DNA from: Chrysomallon squamiferum
Taxonomy: Eukaryota; Mollusca; Gastropoda; Neomphalida; Peltospiridae
Assembly (NCBI GenBank): GCA_012295275.1
Contig: CM022670.1
Location: 27,301,744-27,365,743, forward strand
Length of the DNA: 64,000 nt
Direction of reading: 5' to 3'
In this document: positions 1 through 12,053 of the stretch, piece after piece
Layout of the letters: each line of letters opens with the position of its first letter
Position numbering within the stretch: the stretch's first letter is position 1
Program-made: the position numbers and the translations under genes
The notes under the pieces: generated by a model
What the model was told of the DNA's origin: nothing
The model's input: only the letters and a program-made list of their open reading frames with translations
Database searches by the model: none

Positions 1-72
1 ACTTTTGCGCGCTTGAAGACATCCATGTCGATGGACATCTCGTTAGTTTTTTCTTCATATTATTAAACAAAA

Positions 73-80
73 TATAAATA
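73..80 (+). promoter_or_regulatory. TATA-like box upstream of gene 1 (weak)
   Basis: TATAAATA lies about 70 bp before the gene 1 start codon, which would allow a 5' UTR of roughly 40 nt. The surroundings are so AT-rich that such a match is expected by chance, so this is only a candidate core promoter element. Confidence 0.15.
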
Positions 81-150
81 AATAAATTTTGTTTTTAGCA
101 TGCCTTAGTGGAAAATGAAAAATCAAAACAAATAACAAAAGGGCGATAAA

Positions 151-235
151 ATGAAAATCTGTTTCTGTTTTTGCTCTTTAACTGTAGCGTGTTTCTTACT
201 GTTGTCCTTGGTATTCTTCCGTCAACGAGAAACAG
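151..235 (+). CDS. Gene 1 exon 1: start codon and signal peptide
   Basis: ATG at 151 has A at -3 and an in-frame TAA upstream at 133-135. The 28 codons read MKICFCFCSLTVACFLLL and onward: a short charged start, a Cys- and Leu-rich hydrophobic core, then a polar RQRET end, as in a secretory signal peptide. The exon ends in phase 1 at donor GTCAAT (236), exactly the phase needed by exon 2. A signal peptide fits the secreted domains that follow. The pairing with exon 2 across a 2.6-kb intron is inferred from phase and sense, not from a transcript. Confidence 0.68.
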
Positions 236-3200
236 GTCAATCAGACATTCACAGTCAATAAAGTGCACTGAACGAGAATAGCTGAAGTTGTATCTGTGTA
301 TCCGCGTTGTTGATAGGCGTGGTCCATCATCCCATAGCGACTTGTTACTGCTTTGCTGCTGTCCGGTCAATGTTTTACAGCATTCTGTTTGACTGAAATA
401 TAAAATCTTTGAGACATCTTTTCTTGGGTTTTTAATTATTATTATCTTTCTTTCTTTTTTCTTATTTTTCTTATTTATTGTTATTTTTGTTGTTGTTGTT
501 GAATGTGTTGTTGTTATTATTATTATAAATATTTTCATTATGCAAACATTGGCCATGTCATTTATTACAAATTACAGTAATATTTCACTGAAATTATTTT
601 TCTGATATTAGTCAGATTTCTGTGCATTCGTGCCTGTACCATTTGATTCAGTCATCGTCAAACCTTTACTATCTGACACATAATCAAACTGTTTATCTAT
701 TATTCTTTGGGTTTTATATATATTTTTTCTCTAACCTCTTATAATAGCTGTATTTTTCTGAACCATCATATATATATATATTTTCTGTTTTAAAAAAGAA
801 ACAACAAAACCATGCAAAAAACTGATTAGGCCTAGAGATCATCACTCCAAAACACCGATTAGACCTGTTTATCCCAATCCAACAGTTCACCCGTGTTTCC
901 ACATTTCAGTATGTGAACTTGTTAAAATGACCACTGTATTATTTTAAAGTTTGTGTTAGCGATCTTAGAAACCCCGTCATGACGCTCAACTGAAATGTTT
1001 CACCCGCCTCGGCAGTCTGGGAAATACTGAGAAATTTCATGGTCTGCTGGACTCGAAGGCCCTGTGGCCTTGGGGTCCCTGCTCCTATCTCTTAGATAAA
1101 TGTGTTTTGATGTTGAAGTTTAGTCCTTAAGATAAATGAGTTAACAGTGTACGTACAGGTGTTCTATCGAATAGATCTAGTCATGTTGTTTTATTAGCTT
1201 GTTGAAAATCGAAATCACAGCTGACATAAATGATGACACTCTAAATCAATCTTTCCATTTATCTATCTATCTGTCTCTTTCTGTCTGTCTCTGCATCTGA
1301 ATGTCTGTCAACGTCTCTAGAGATATATCGATATAATTATCTATTTCTAGTCTCACTCTAATTATCTGTATGTCTGTCCGTCTGTCTGTTAATCTTTGTC
1401 TCTCTTCTCTCTCCATAAGTGTTTCTGTTTCTTTTCTGCTTATCATCCTGTTGTTCTTCTAACAGCATTAAGCACAATAACACTTTGTAAATGTAAACAT
1501 TAAAAGGACGATGACAAAGCAGTCAGGTTTTCTAACTGGTATTTATTACTGTCCTTCTGGACACACATTAGTGATGACTCGCTGGAATGGGATATCTAAC
1601 AGACACGGTGTCCAGCTGTCAAAATGCAAATAAAAACAAAATCGTGATGCCGATGTGGATGAGATATTTTGGTTCCGACGTTTCTAACAGGGAGAATGTC
1701 GTTTAAAGCGTCTTAAATACAGATTTTATTGCTCCTCAATATAAACGATGCTTTTCTTCTTCTTTTTTTTTCTCTTTTCCCCCTGCATTATCATTGTCGT
1801 GGTGTTTATGGATATGTAAATTCCGTTTCCTTGGTGGGATGCATTCAAAACTTGTACGATGAAATGTGACTTACAAAATTTTAGTTATCTAAAATATAAA
1901 TGTTTAGCACTTATACAAAATATGGTCATTGATATGATTGAAAAGTAAAAAAGGACAAACTGTATTTCTGTACATAATGTATGTTATTTCATATGTCGTA
2001 ATTGCTGAAGTCGTGTAGATAATAATAGATTAATTGTATGCTTGATTGTGCAAATAAATGTACATAGGTGTACGTATAACTGCCTACTTAGACAAACATA
2101 TACAAACATTCATTCGTCCATACATACATACATACATACACATACATACAAACATATACAACACATAGATACATTCATTCGTACATATACATCCACATAC
2201 ATACATACATACATACATACATACACACATACATATACACACATTCTCATACATACATACACACATTCTCATACATACAGACATACATACATACATACAC
2301 ACATTCTCATACATACATACATATATACATACATACATACATACATACATACACACACATATTCTCATACATACATACATACATACATACATACACACAT
2401 TCTCATACATACATACATACATACATACATACACACACACATATACACACATACACACATATATACATACATACAAACATACCCAGATACAAGGTTGTCT
2501 TCGTGGACGAACAGTAATGTGGTTCGCAGTGCGGGCGAATGGGTGCCATACGTTCGAATCTCGTCAGCGGCATCTGTCGTGACTGGACTTTGTTCTCCTG
2601 CGTCAGTGCGTTCCCGAACATTGTCTACGTGCAGAGTCTAATCAGACAGAAAATATTCAAATCCTAAAATACCTACATTTATATATTATTCATCCCTTCT
2701 ATTCTGTTTCTTTTCTTTTCTTTTTTATTTCATTTACTTTCATTTACTCTTATAATGCATTTTCCTTTTATAGTTTGTTTTACTTTTCGAATTTTGCTTC
2801 AGTTATTTTTTTTATAATTGTTTAATTCAGGTATTGGATCACAAAAGCCTACGGACTTAGAAGCCGGATCAACGTTAAATATAAGCTGGCATATTGCATA
2901 TCCACATCAGGTAATATATTAATAATATTTTAATTAATCAACATAATGATTCTTACATATACTGACAATATTTTTATACACGTATTTTTAAAATATTCGT
3001 TATATGTACGAAACGTATGTGTATACATTCTTACATACAAACCTAGATGCATATATGCATACATAGATTACATAGATTACATAGAAACATTTATTTTTTT
3101 TTTTTTTTTTTTTTATATATTTATTTATTTATTTATTTATTTAATCAATGGAACTCTATAACTATAAAAAATAAAAATAAATAAATAAAAGGAAACTTAA

Positions 3201-3779
3201 TAATAATAATAACTTCTATGCTTCAAGTACTGATGTAGGTTATTTTTGGTACACTAAACGAATTTGTTTCTGTCAAATTGAGTAATAAAATACTGTTCAG
3301 TGGGTTGAGGTTTGAACGGACGGGTCGACGGACGAACAGATTAGCATATTGAGTATGATAAACAGGTAAGAAAGAAACATTATTGACGTGTGAGACTGTG
3401 TTTATTTGTTCAGATTACAATAAAAAAAGACATAGAAAAAAGAAGGTTAAATATTCTATTGACAAAGTGGAAGAAAAACGAAGCCCTTCAGAGAGTGCAC
3501 ACAGGAGTAACTTAAATCTAGTTAATAAAATGTATTTAAAAAAAAAAAAAGGAGAAGCTTTTTTATGAAATAACAAATAATATAAAAACATTCTTAAACT
3601 GGTATGTAAATTCTATAAATAAAGTATGTGTAATAAAATCTGAACCAGAGAAATGGAATGTAATTTTAATATATTTTTTTTCTCTCTTTTCTTTTTTCTT
3701 TTGAATTTATTATTAACGTCTTTCTATGGTTTTATTTGTGTATTCTACATTATTAGTGTTGCTGTTTTTATTTTTGTTG

Positions 3780-3841
<62 letters not shown>

Positions 3842-5529
3842 ATCATCATCATCACAAAAATGAGAAAGGTACATATTTTTATCGTAAACACAGATTAAAA
3901 TCGGTCAGTCACAATTTCTTATTATGAACAGTCAATGGAGCGTGAAGGACACCAAAGTGTATTCATTTATTTTCTGTCAAGTTGTGTGTGTTTCGAACAC
4001 TCACGCAACACAAAAGTAAATGTTTCGTTTTGTTTGTACGAGATTTGTACGGACCTCGTCGCTTTTATATTTTATTTTGTCAAATAAATATCGTTTTCCC
4101 ACGGTGATCTCCAGAACGAGAAATTCTTAAATAATTTGAAATAATCTGAAATCTAGCCATCGTTTTCAATAAAAGTATGTTTATTCAGAAATATCTTTGC
4201 TAATTGGTCTTCATATACAGGTTGTTGTTTTTTTGTGTATTAAATTTGAATGTCCAATTACTGACAGGATTTTTTTGTTTGTTTTTTGTTTTTTTGGTCG
4301 TTTTTCTTTTTATCCTTTTTTATTTATTTTTTTTGTTTTTTCGTTTTTGATTTGTGTTCTGGGGGGAGCGGTGGTTAATACAAAATGAAAGAATGTTCAA
4401 ATAATTTAAAATAAAATAAAAAACAAAAATCAAACACTGTTCTGTAACAGACAGATGAGTCAATCTAGGTTTATCCAATCATTTAGTAATATATTTTTAT
4501 TTATTTATTTATTTTTTATATTATTTTATTTTTTAATTATTATTATAAAATTATATCAGTCCAGATCCTCAAGTTTTTCATCAGTTTTTTATTTTAAATA
4601 TATTTTGATGACTAGGTTTTCTTTACAACTAAGTATCTTATACATTAAATGGGCTAGAAATAAAATACCGAAAAATCGTGATTTTGATACAATTACATGA
4701 CTGTATTGACCGACTTTGAACATCAAAGACAGGATCTTTGTGACTTGAAATTAATAACAGTTTGATCGCTAAGTTATTCGACCTAACCTGAGACACTGTC
4801 GTCTGAACACAATTCTTTTATATAATCAAATTCCGCGGTTACAAGTCCACGTTAGTTTGGACATAAAAAAAAAAAAAGACTATTAAAATTAAATACCTTG
4901 GCGGTTGTAAAAGTTTACTTTTGTTGAAGACTGCGTCTTCTGTAGGTCGCTTTTGAATAAAACCAATAAATATATACATTTATTTTTACGTCTGATTTTG
5001 CACGATTATTGGAATCTTTTCAAAGCTTTTGACTATGAAACTGTTTACCTTCTAAGTGTACTCCAGGATTCACGGCCAGGGTCTGTAGAATGGGGACGTT
5101 TTTTTTCCTGAGGCTTGAAATAAAGCTGAGTGTAACAAACAAGCTTACACAATTAAAGTGTCTGCAGTACTTTCATGTGTCCTCCTCTTATTCAGTTGCT
5201 GTATAAACTCTTTTATCACTTGTTAATTTACCTGAGCATCTTAAACGCTTGGTTTTTACCATTATTATTCTCTGAACTTAAATAGTTAATCTTTTATTTC
5301 CTTCTAGGAAAATTCACTGAATATTTGAAGTGAATATAGATAAATATTAGAACAGTAAATCATTCTATTTACTCACTAATAAACATGTATGTAAATATAT
5401 AAATGATTGTACAATAAGTAATCTTTAAAAAAACAAACAAAGTTTATCGTTCACAAAATTATAATACTAATTATTCTAAACATTTTAATAGTGCTTTTGA
5501 TTGAAACTACAGCATTATATTTAATTTAA

Positions 5530-5569
<40 letters not shown>

Positions 5570-6002
5570 TTATTTTTTTGTTAAAAACAGGGAGGTTTCT
5601 ACTTAGAAATTTTTGACCGTTACGAGCAAGGTGGTCAAGCGCGTGCCCCAGTCCGGTTACAGATCATGGTTTGATTCAACGTAAGTATTTCTTACAGACT
5701 GTTTTCTTTCTTACTTTCTTTTTTTCTTTATTTCTTTATTTACTTATTGATTTTATTTACGTTATTTATTATTTTATTTTTTACTATTATTTGTTTTAAA
5801 ATTAAGATTTGTGAAATAAACTGCTAAATTCATTTATTTATTTTACTTTTTATTTTATTTTATTTTTATTATTATTACTATTATTATATTTTTTTATTAT
5901 ATATATATATAAATTTCTTTCTTCTTTTCATTATTTATTATTTATTTAATATGATTTGTTTATTTTTATACTTTTTGCGAAATCGTTAAACTTACCGACT
6001 AA

Positions 6003-6039
<37 letters not shown>

Positions 6040-7731
6040 GTTTCATTATTATCATTATCATCATCGTTAAACCTGTTACTTATTATCATCATTACAAGCG
6101 CCAGCGTCATTATCATTACCATCATCTCTATCACTGTTATTTATTATCGTCATCCTTCTCTTCAACATCATTCTCATCCTTATCATCAACATCATCATGA
6201 TTTTTAATCACTAACTCTAAAACGGCCACGTATCATCATTTAATGTTTATTACAGTACTCTGTCGTCGTCCTTGACGCTGCCTTCGGAAGAGTGTCGCAG
6301 CTGTACACTGAGGGTAGTGAGGGCAGCCGCGGAGTGGGCCCAGTGTCCGGACCTCTACCTCTTCAGAAGCTGCGCAGACATCAACATCGTCAAAGGTCAG
6401 TAAACTACGATAATGTATGACGTACTATAGTATTAGTAGTATAAGAGGTTGTTCTAGTAACAGAGGAATTACTATTAGTAGCAGCAGTAGAGGTAACAGT
6501 AGGAATAGGAGTAGTGGTGGTAGTACTAACAGCAACAACAGTCATTGTAGTAGTAGTAGTAGTAACAAAGGAGCAATATAAATAATAATATGGTATTAAT
6601 AATAGTTGTTTAATGGGAATAATGCTGGCAGAACAGTAGTGATAGTTATATGAATATATGAATACTAGTAGTACTAGTAGTAGTAGTAATAAAGGTAGTT
6701 GTAGTTATAGTAGTAGTAGTAGCAGTACTGATGATACTAGTTTTTTGTAATAATTCTAAAAATAATAGTGAAAGCGATATCTGTAATGACAAACGACTGC
6801 GGTTTGATTTGTGTGTTTTTCCCGTTCCAGTTATTCCGGCGGCTGAGCGGTGTTCTGGACGAGGTGTGTACACGACTGGCAAATGTCAGTGTGACAAATT
6901 CTACAAGGGAGATAAATGTCAGTTTAAAGGTAAGAGTCCTCACAGTAACACCTGCTTGGCAGTGTGCAGTTTTGTGTCCAATACGTGCTTACCGGACTAG
7001 AAGGAAGATAACGTGCACCAGTCAGCAATAAAACGACTGGCCTGTCATCCAGCAGCTACTTCGACTGGACCCTTTCACAGAGGAATCTGAATGATCGTTT
7101 AGTTTCAGACAGTAGCACAAGAAAAATATTTTCATGTCTGTTAGTAACAAATGCCATCAAATAAAATAGTGAAGGTTAATTTGATAACGCCATCAAATAA
7201 AATAGTGAAGGTTAATTTGATAACGATGCTTTTTAATATGCTCTCCACTTTGAAAGAAATATTTGTCAAAATAAAATAGTCCTGTTAAGAAAATATAGGT
7301 GTAATTGTGTGTGTGTGTGTGTCTACGTGTGAGTGTTTATATGTGTGTGTGTGTGTGTGTGTGTGGATATATAGATATATAGAGAATGCAAAGAAAATGA
7401 AAATTAGGAAATTGTAAAATAACTACTATAGCATTCCAAAAATATCGTTGCTGTTGTGTTTTTGTTGTGGTTGTAATTATTATTATTATTTACTGTTGTT
7501 TATTATTATTTTGTTCCTGTTGTTGTTATAATTATAATTATTGTTGTTATTTATTTATTTATTTTAACAGAGGATTGCTGGAACAGAGAAGATTGTAATA
7601 ACCATGGTGACTGTGTAGACACCAAAGCAACGTCATTTCCACGTCTACAATGTTTTTGTGACATCGGCTGGTTTGGAAAGAATTGTGAGAAAGGTAATAA
7701 CTAATTCTTAACTGCAAATAAACTGAGTGAA

Positions 7732-7778
<47 letters not shown>

Positions 7779-8016
7779 ACATAATGAAATTACAAGAACA
7801 GGGCAGACAACAAACCAACTGGATAGAAACTGTGTTATGTGATGGACAACTATAACAAAGCTTTTGCCTAGTTTTGTTTTCGATTTTGCATGGACGTGTT
7901 GCTCTACTTTCATGCCTTGGCCAAATACACATTCTGCTATAATAAAGATATATACATTTTGTCTCTCTTTATCTCCCTAATTTTTCTCTCTGTCTGTTTA
8001 TTTTCTTTGTCAATCC

Positions 8017-8109
<93 letters not shown>

Positions 8110-8267
8110 CCACATATACTTTTGTTTAGTCTTTATATGAGATAAATAATAAATAGTAATTTTTCATTACAGAATCGAGTGTAAAATCTGCTGTGATTGA
8201 TCTCAAACAGTATCAGAAACGAACTCTGTCCAGTGACTTTGATTTACATTTTAGATTGATTCCAGTA

Positions 8268-8342
<75 letters not shown>

Positions 8343-8495
8343 CAAGCATATATACACACATAAAAACAAACATCCATACAGGTGAACACACTCAAACACA
8401 CATACACACACACAAACATATATATATACATACATACACACACACAGACAGACAGACAGACATACAAACATACATAATTATCATCATCCATATTA

Positions 8496-8529
<34 letters not shown>

Positions 8530-11500
8530 GGATGTGAGTGAAATTGAATTTGTTCTCAAAGTAAAGACTACGACTTGGGTTGCTATTGGATGGAGACCTA
8601 AAAGTAAGTGTTTTACTCATTATTTTACATCCCTTCACTGTGATCATCAGTGTGTGTATTGTCTCAAACATTTATAATTGACACATATATATTTTTTTAA
8701 TCTCCAATGTATTTTCATTTCAGATTTCAAATCTGGTTGCAAATTGTTTCCTAAGCTGCCAAAGGAAGTAATACCAACAGCAGAACCTAAATCAACAGCT
8801 GAACCCGAATCAACAGCAGAACCCAAATCAACAGCAGAACCAAAGTCCACTGCAGAACCTAAATCAACAGCAGAACCAAAGTCCACTGCAGAACCAAAAT
8901 CAACAGCAGAACCAAAGTCCACTGCAGAACCTAAATCAACAGCAGAACCAAAGTCCACTGCAGAACCTAAATCAACAGCAGAACCTAAGTCCACTGCAGA
9001 ACCTAAATCAACAGTAGAACCTAAACCAAATGCAGAACCCAAACCAACAGCTGAACCAATGAATGGGCCTCATCACAGTGATGGATATGACCCATGTAAA
9101 CAAACAGCTTCAACTTCTGGTAATGGAGTCAGTGCAGAACCTAGAACCAGTGCAGAACCCAAAACAACAGCAGAACCCAAAACTACAGCAGAACCAAAAT
9201 CTACAGCAGAACCCAAAACTACTGCTGAACCTAAAACTACAGCAGAACCAAAAACAACAGCAGAACCCAAAACTACAGCAGAACCAAAAACTACAGCAGA
9301 ACCAAAAACTACAGCAGAACCCAAAGCTACTGCTGAACCTAAAACTACAGCAGAACCCAAAACTACTGCTGAACCTAAAACTATGACAGGACACAGTGGA
9401 CATAGTCATACACATAAAGGTAACATGGGTCCAACAAGTACAGCAGAACCTGGTGCAGGTACACAGCAAGGAGGCACCAGTGACACTACTGGAGGTGAGA
9501 CACGTTACACACACAGTTTATATTTTATATTAGAACTGTACAGCACTGCACTCTGAATACACATCATACGTGTATTTTAATTCATCATGTTATCCAAGGA
9601 ATTTAAATGTAGCTTATAAACGATCTGTTTTGCAAAAAAATGTATTTTAAAAGTTGTTAAATCCACAGTTTAAACAGCCTTTAAATTGTCACTATATAAT
9701 CCAGCATGTTAAATTCACAGTATAATGTTGTATTATGTTGAAAACAAATTTTAAATTATTGGATTTCTCTGCTCATGTTCTCAAGTAAGCTGTACTGTGA
9801 GCTATCATTGCATCACTCATTATTTTAAAAATGCTGCTTAAACACTGTGTAATGCTAAACTCATACTTCAAACAGTCACTATGTAATCTGCTGTGTTAGT
9901 TATGCAAATTAGACACCTCTGAAGTCAAATATGAATTTAAAACTCTCAGATAACCTGGCCGGTATGGACTGTTTGGATATTGTCGTTGGCATGGCGAGAG
10001 GAAACCTGAGCAGAATTGCTGATCATTACACAAGAGATTTCTCAACCCCGCTGGTGGATGAGGTGTACGGAGGAACAGACAGCCTGACAGCTGCACTGGG
10101 GTTTGAACACAGTGGCACAACAACGATTCTCTTCAGGAGAAAACTTCAAGGTAAAAATGGAATATATTTATAAAAATAAAAAAAATTATTAAAAAATAAA
10201 AAATTAGAATTTAGAACAAAATATTATTTGAAATATTTAATTTTTATCTTTGATGATTTTTATTTTTATCATTATTATTATTATTATTATTTTTTTTTTT
10301 TTAAATGAAAAGCTAAAACACGATTTTGATAAATAATTGTAAATTAGTCAAAATTTAATTAAAGATTCATTTTTATTAATCACCAAATTTTCTTTATCCC
10401 ACGAGGTTTTTTTTCATTATATCCATTCTTTCTTATTTATGTTCTTTTCTTCATATAAACAGATTTATAAAGCTTATACTTTTTGTTATTTGATGTACAG
10501 TAGACATTAGCATCTGAATATATTTATACTGAAAGACACCCAGAAATTAATACTGATTGTTATTTTATCTTTCCTTTTATCATTTTATCTTTCCTTATAT
10601 CATTTTATCTTATCTTATATCATTTCTCTTATATCATTTTATCCAGTGTCATCTTATCTATCTGAGTTATCTTATCTTATATCATCTTATGTTAAGCAAA
10701 TGAAAGGACTGACTACACTTTTGAAAATGCTGTAATGCATGTTGCCTGGGCTCATGGTCAGATTGCTGGGAAATACAACCATCGGCCAAAATCTGGACTA
10801 GAGAAGGGGATGCCATCTATAAAAGACTATTACAAGGAGGACGAGCTCAAGTATCATGGAAAATCTCAAAGAGGATCAACAGCTATCAATTTTCTGGGTA
10901 AGGACTGTCATGATGAAATATGTAGGGCTGTAATTTATTTGACTTGTTATAAGTAAAAAAAATTATAAAAATAAAAATATATAAATAAGTAAATAAAAAA
11001 AGAAAGATATTTATTTCCTGTTTATGAGAAGGTATGTAATAATATATTACTTGTAGGTAATCAGTAAGAATAGCCAGCAAAATAGTGGCATCAAGTTTTC
11101 TTTTTCATATTACTATACAGAAGCCTATTTTACATAAACATACATATATACATGTATAAGTACATACTCATGCATGCATGCACACTTGCACACACCCACA
11201 TAAACACACAGACAGACACACATGAAATTAATATTAACCAATATTTATCAACTTAATCATATTAAAAGGTGTCGACCTGTTGTTTCCCATTTATTCACTC
11301 AAATCATTTCTGTTCCTCAGACAAATCAGTTCCTCAGACTGGGTCAGCTTGTACTGGATCCTGGAAGACATCCACTAACTGTCCTCCAGCAGGTTGTGAA
11401 TATGAAGCTTTGTGGGAATTTGACCCACTCACAGACATTATCTCATTCACCATAAAAGCAAGACTCCAAGGAAAAAAGAGATGGGTGGCGATCGGGTTTT

Positions 11501-11752
11501 CTAAAGATCGTGCTATGGTATGTGAATTAGGCTATCGTATTTTGTGTTTTGTTTAAGTTGCTATTTCTTTTTCTTTTTTGCATGGGGGTGTTGGCAAAAG
11601 GATTATTTATTTATTTATTTATTTAATATTATTAGTAATATTACTGTTATTATTATTATTGTTATTGTTATCATCATGTTTCAGTATGCATATTTATATG
11701 TCTATAGATTAAGAATTACTTTTCTTTTTCTTTTATTATTACTTTATATATA

Positions 11753-11791
<39 letters not shown>

Positions 11792-11990
11792 TTCAATGAT
11801 TTTCAGCCAAATACAGACATTGTGTTGGGTTGGGCTACTGCAAATGGAGAAAACTATGTGGCTGATATGTAAGTATACTGTTTTAATTTCATACATAATA
11901 ATTATATAGACAGATGATTATAGCTAAATGAAAAAGGAAGGACCTAAAATATGATTTGAAACCTCTTCAATGGTTATAATGTTCTAATTC

Positions 11991-12053
<63 letters not shown>

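Larger units (their letters stand above)
236..2830 (+). other. Gene 1 intron 1
   Basis: The intron runs GTCAAT..TTCAG. It holds T-rich sequence with TCTG/TATC-type short repeats (about 1255-1440), a non-repetitive stretch near 1500-1720, a long CATA microsatellite (2117-2486) and a tRNA-like SINE candidate (about 2495-2645). No further exon is convincing. The antisense reading across 95-556 is low complexity. Confidence 0.6.

Noticed and set aside
1748-1816. Hydrophobic MLFFFFFLFSPCIIIVVV frame as signal peptide of gene 1
   Set aside because: It arises from a T-rich run, its possible donors give the wrong phase for exon 2, and the ATG at 151 fits better.
2042-2641. 199-codon His/Thr/Tyr-rich frame and its reverse-strand partner
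   Set aside because: Translation of a CATA microsatellite.
6256-6395. Second open frame through exon 4 (SVVVLDAAFG...)
   Set aside because: It would match exon 3 in phase 0 but loses the C-x-x-C and SCAD motifs and disagrees with the phase 1 entry into exon 5.
9063-9514. Other open frames across exon 9 (Gln/Leu/Asn-rich forward; Cys/Phe- and Gly/Ser/Ala/Val-rich reverse)
   Set aside because: Shadows of the 18-bp coding repeat. Only the TAEPK frame connects to the flanking DOMON exons in phase.
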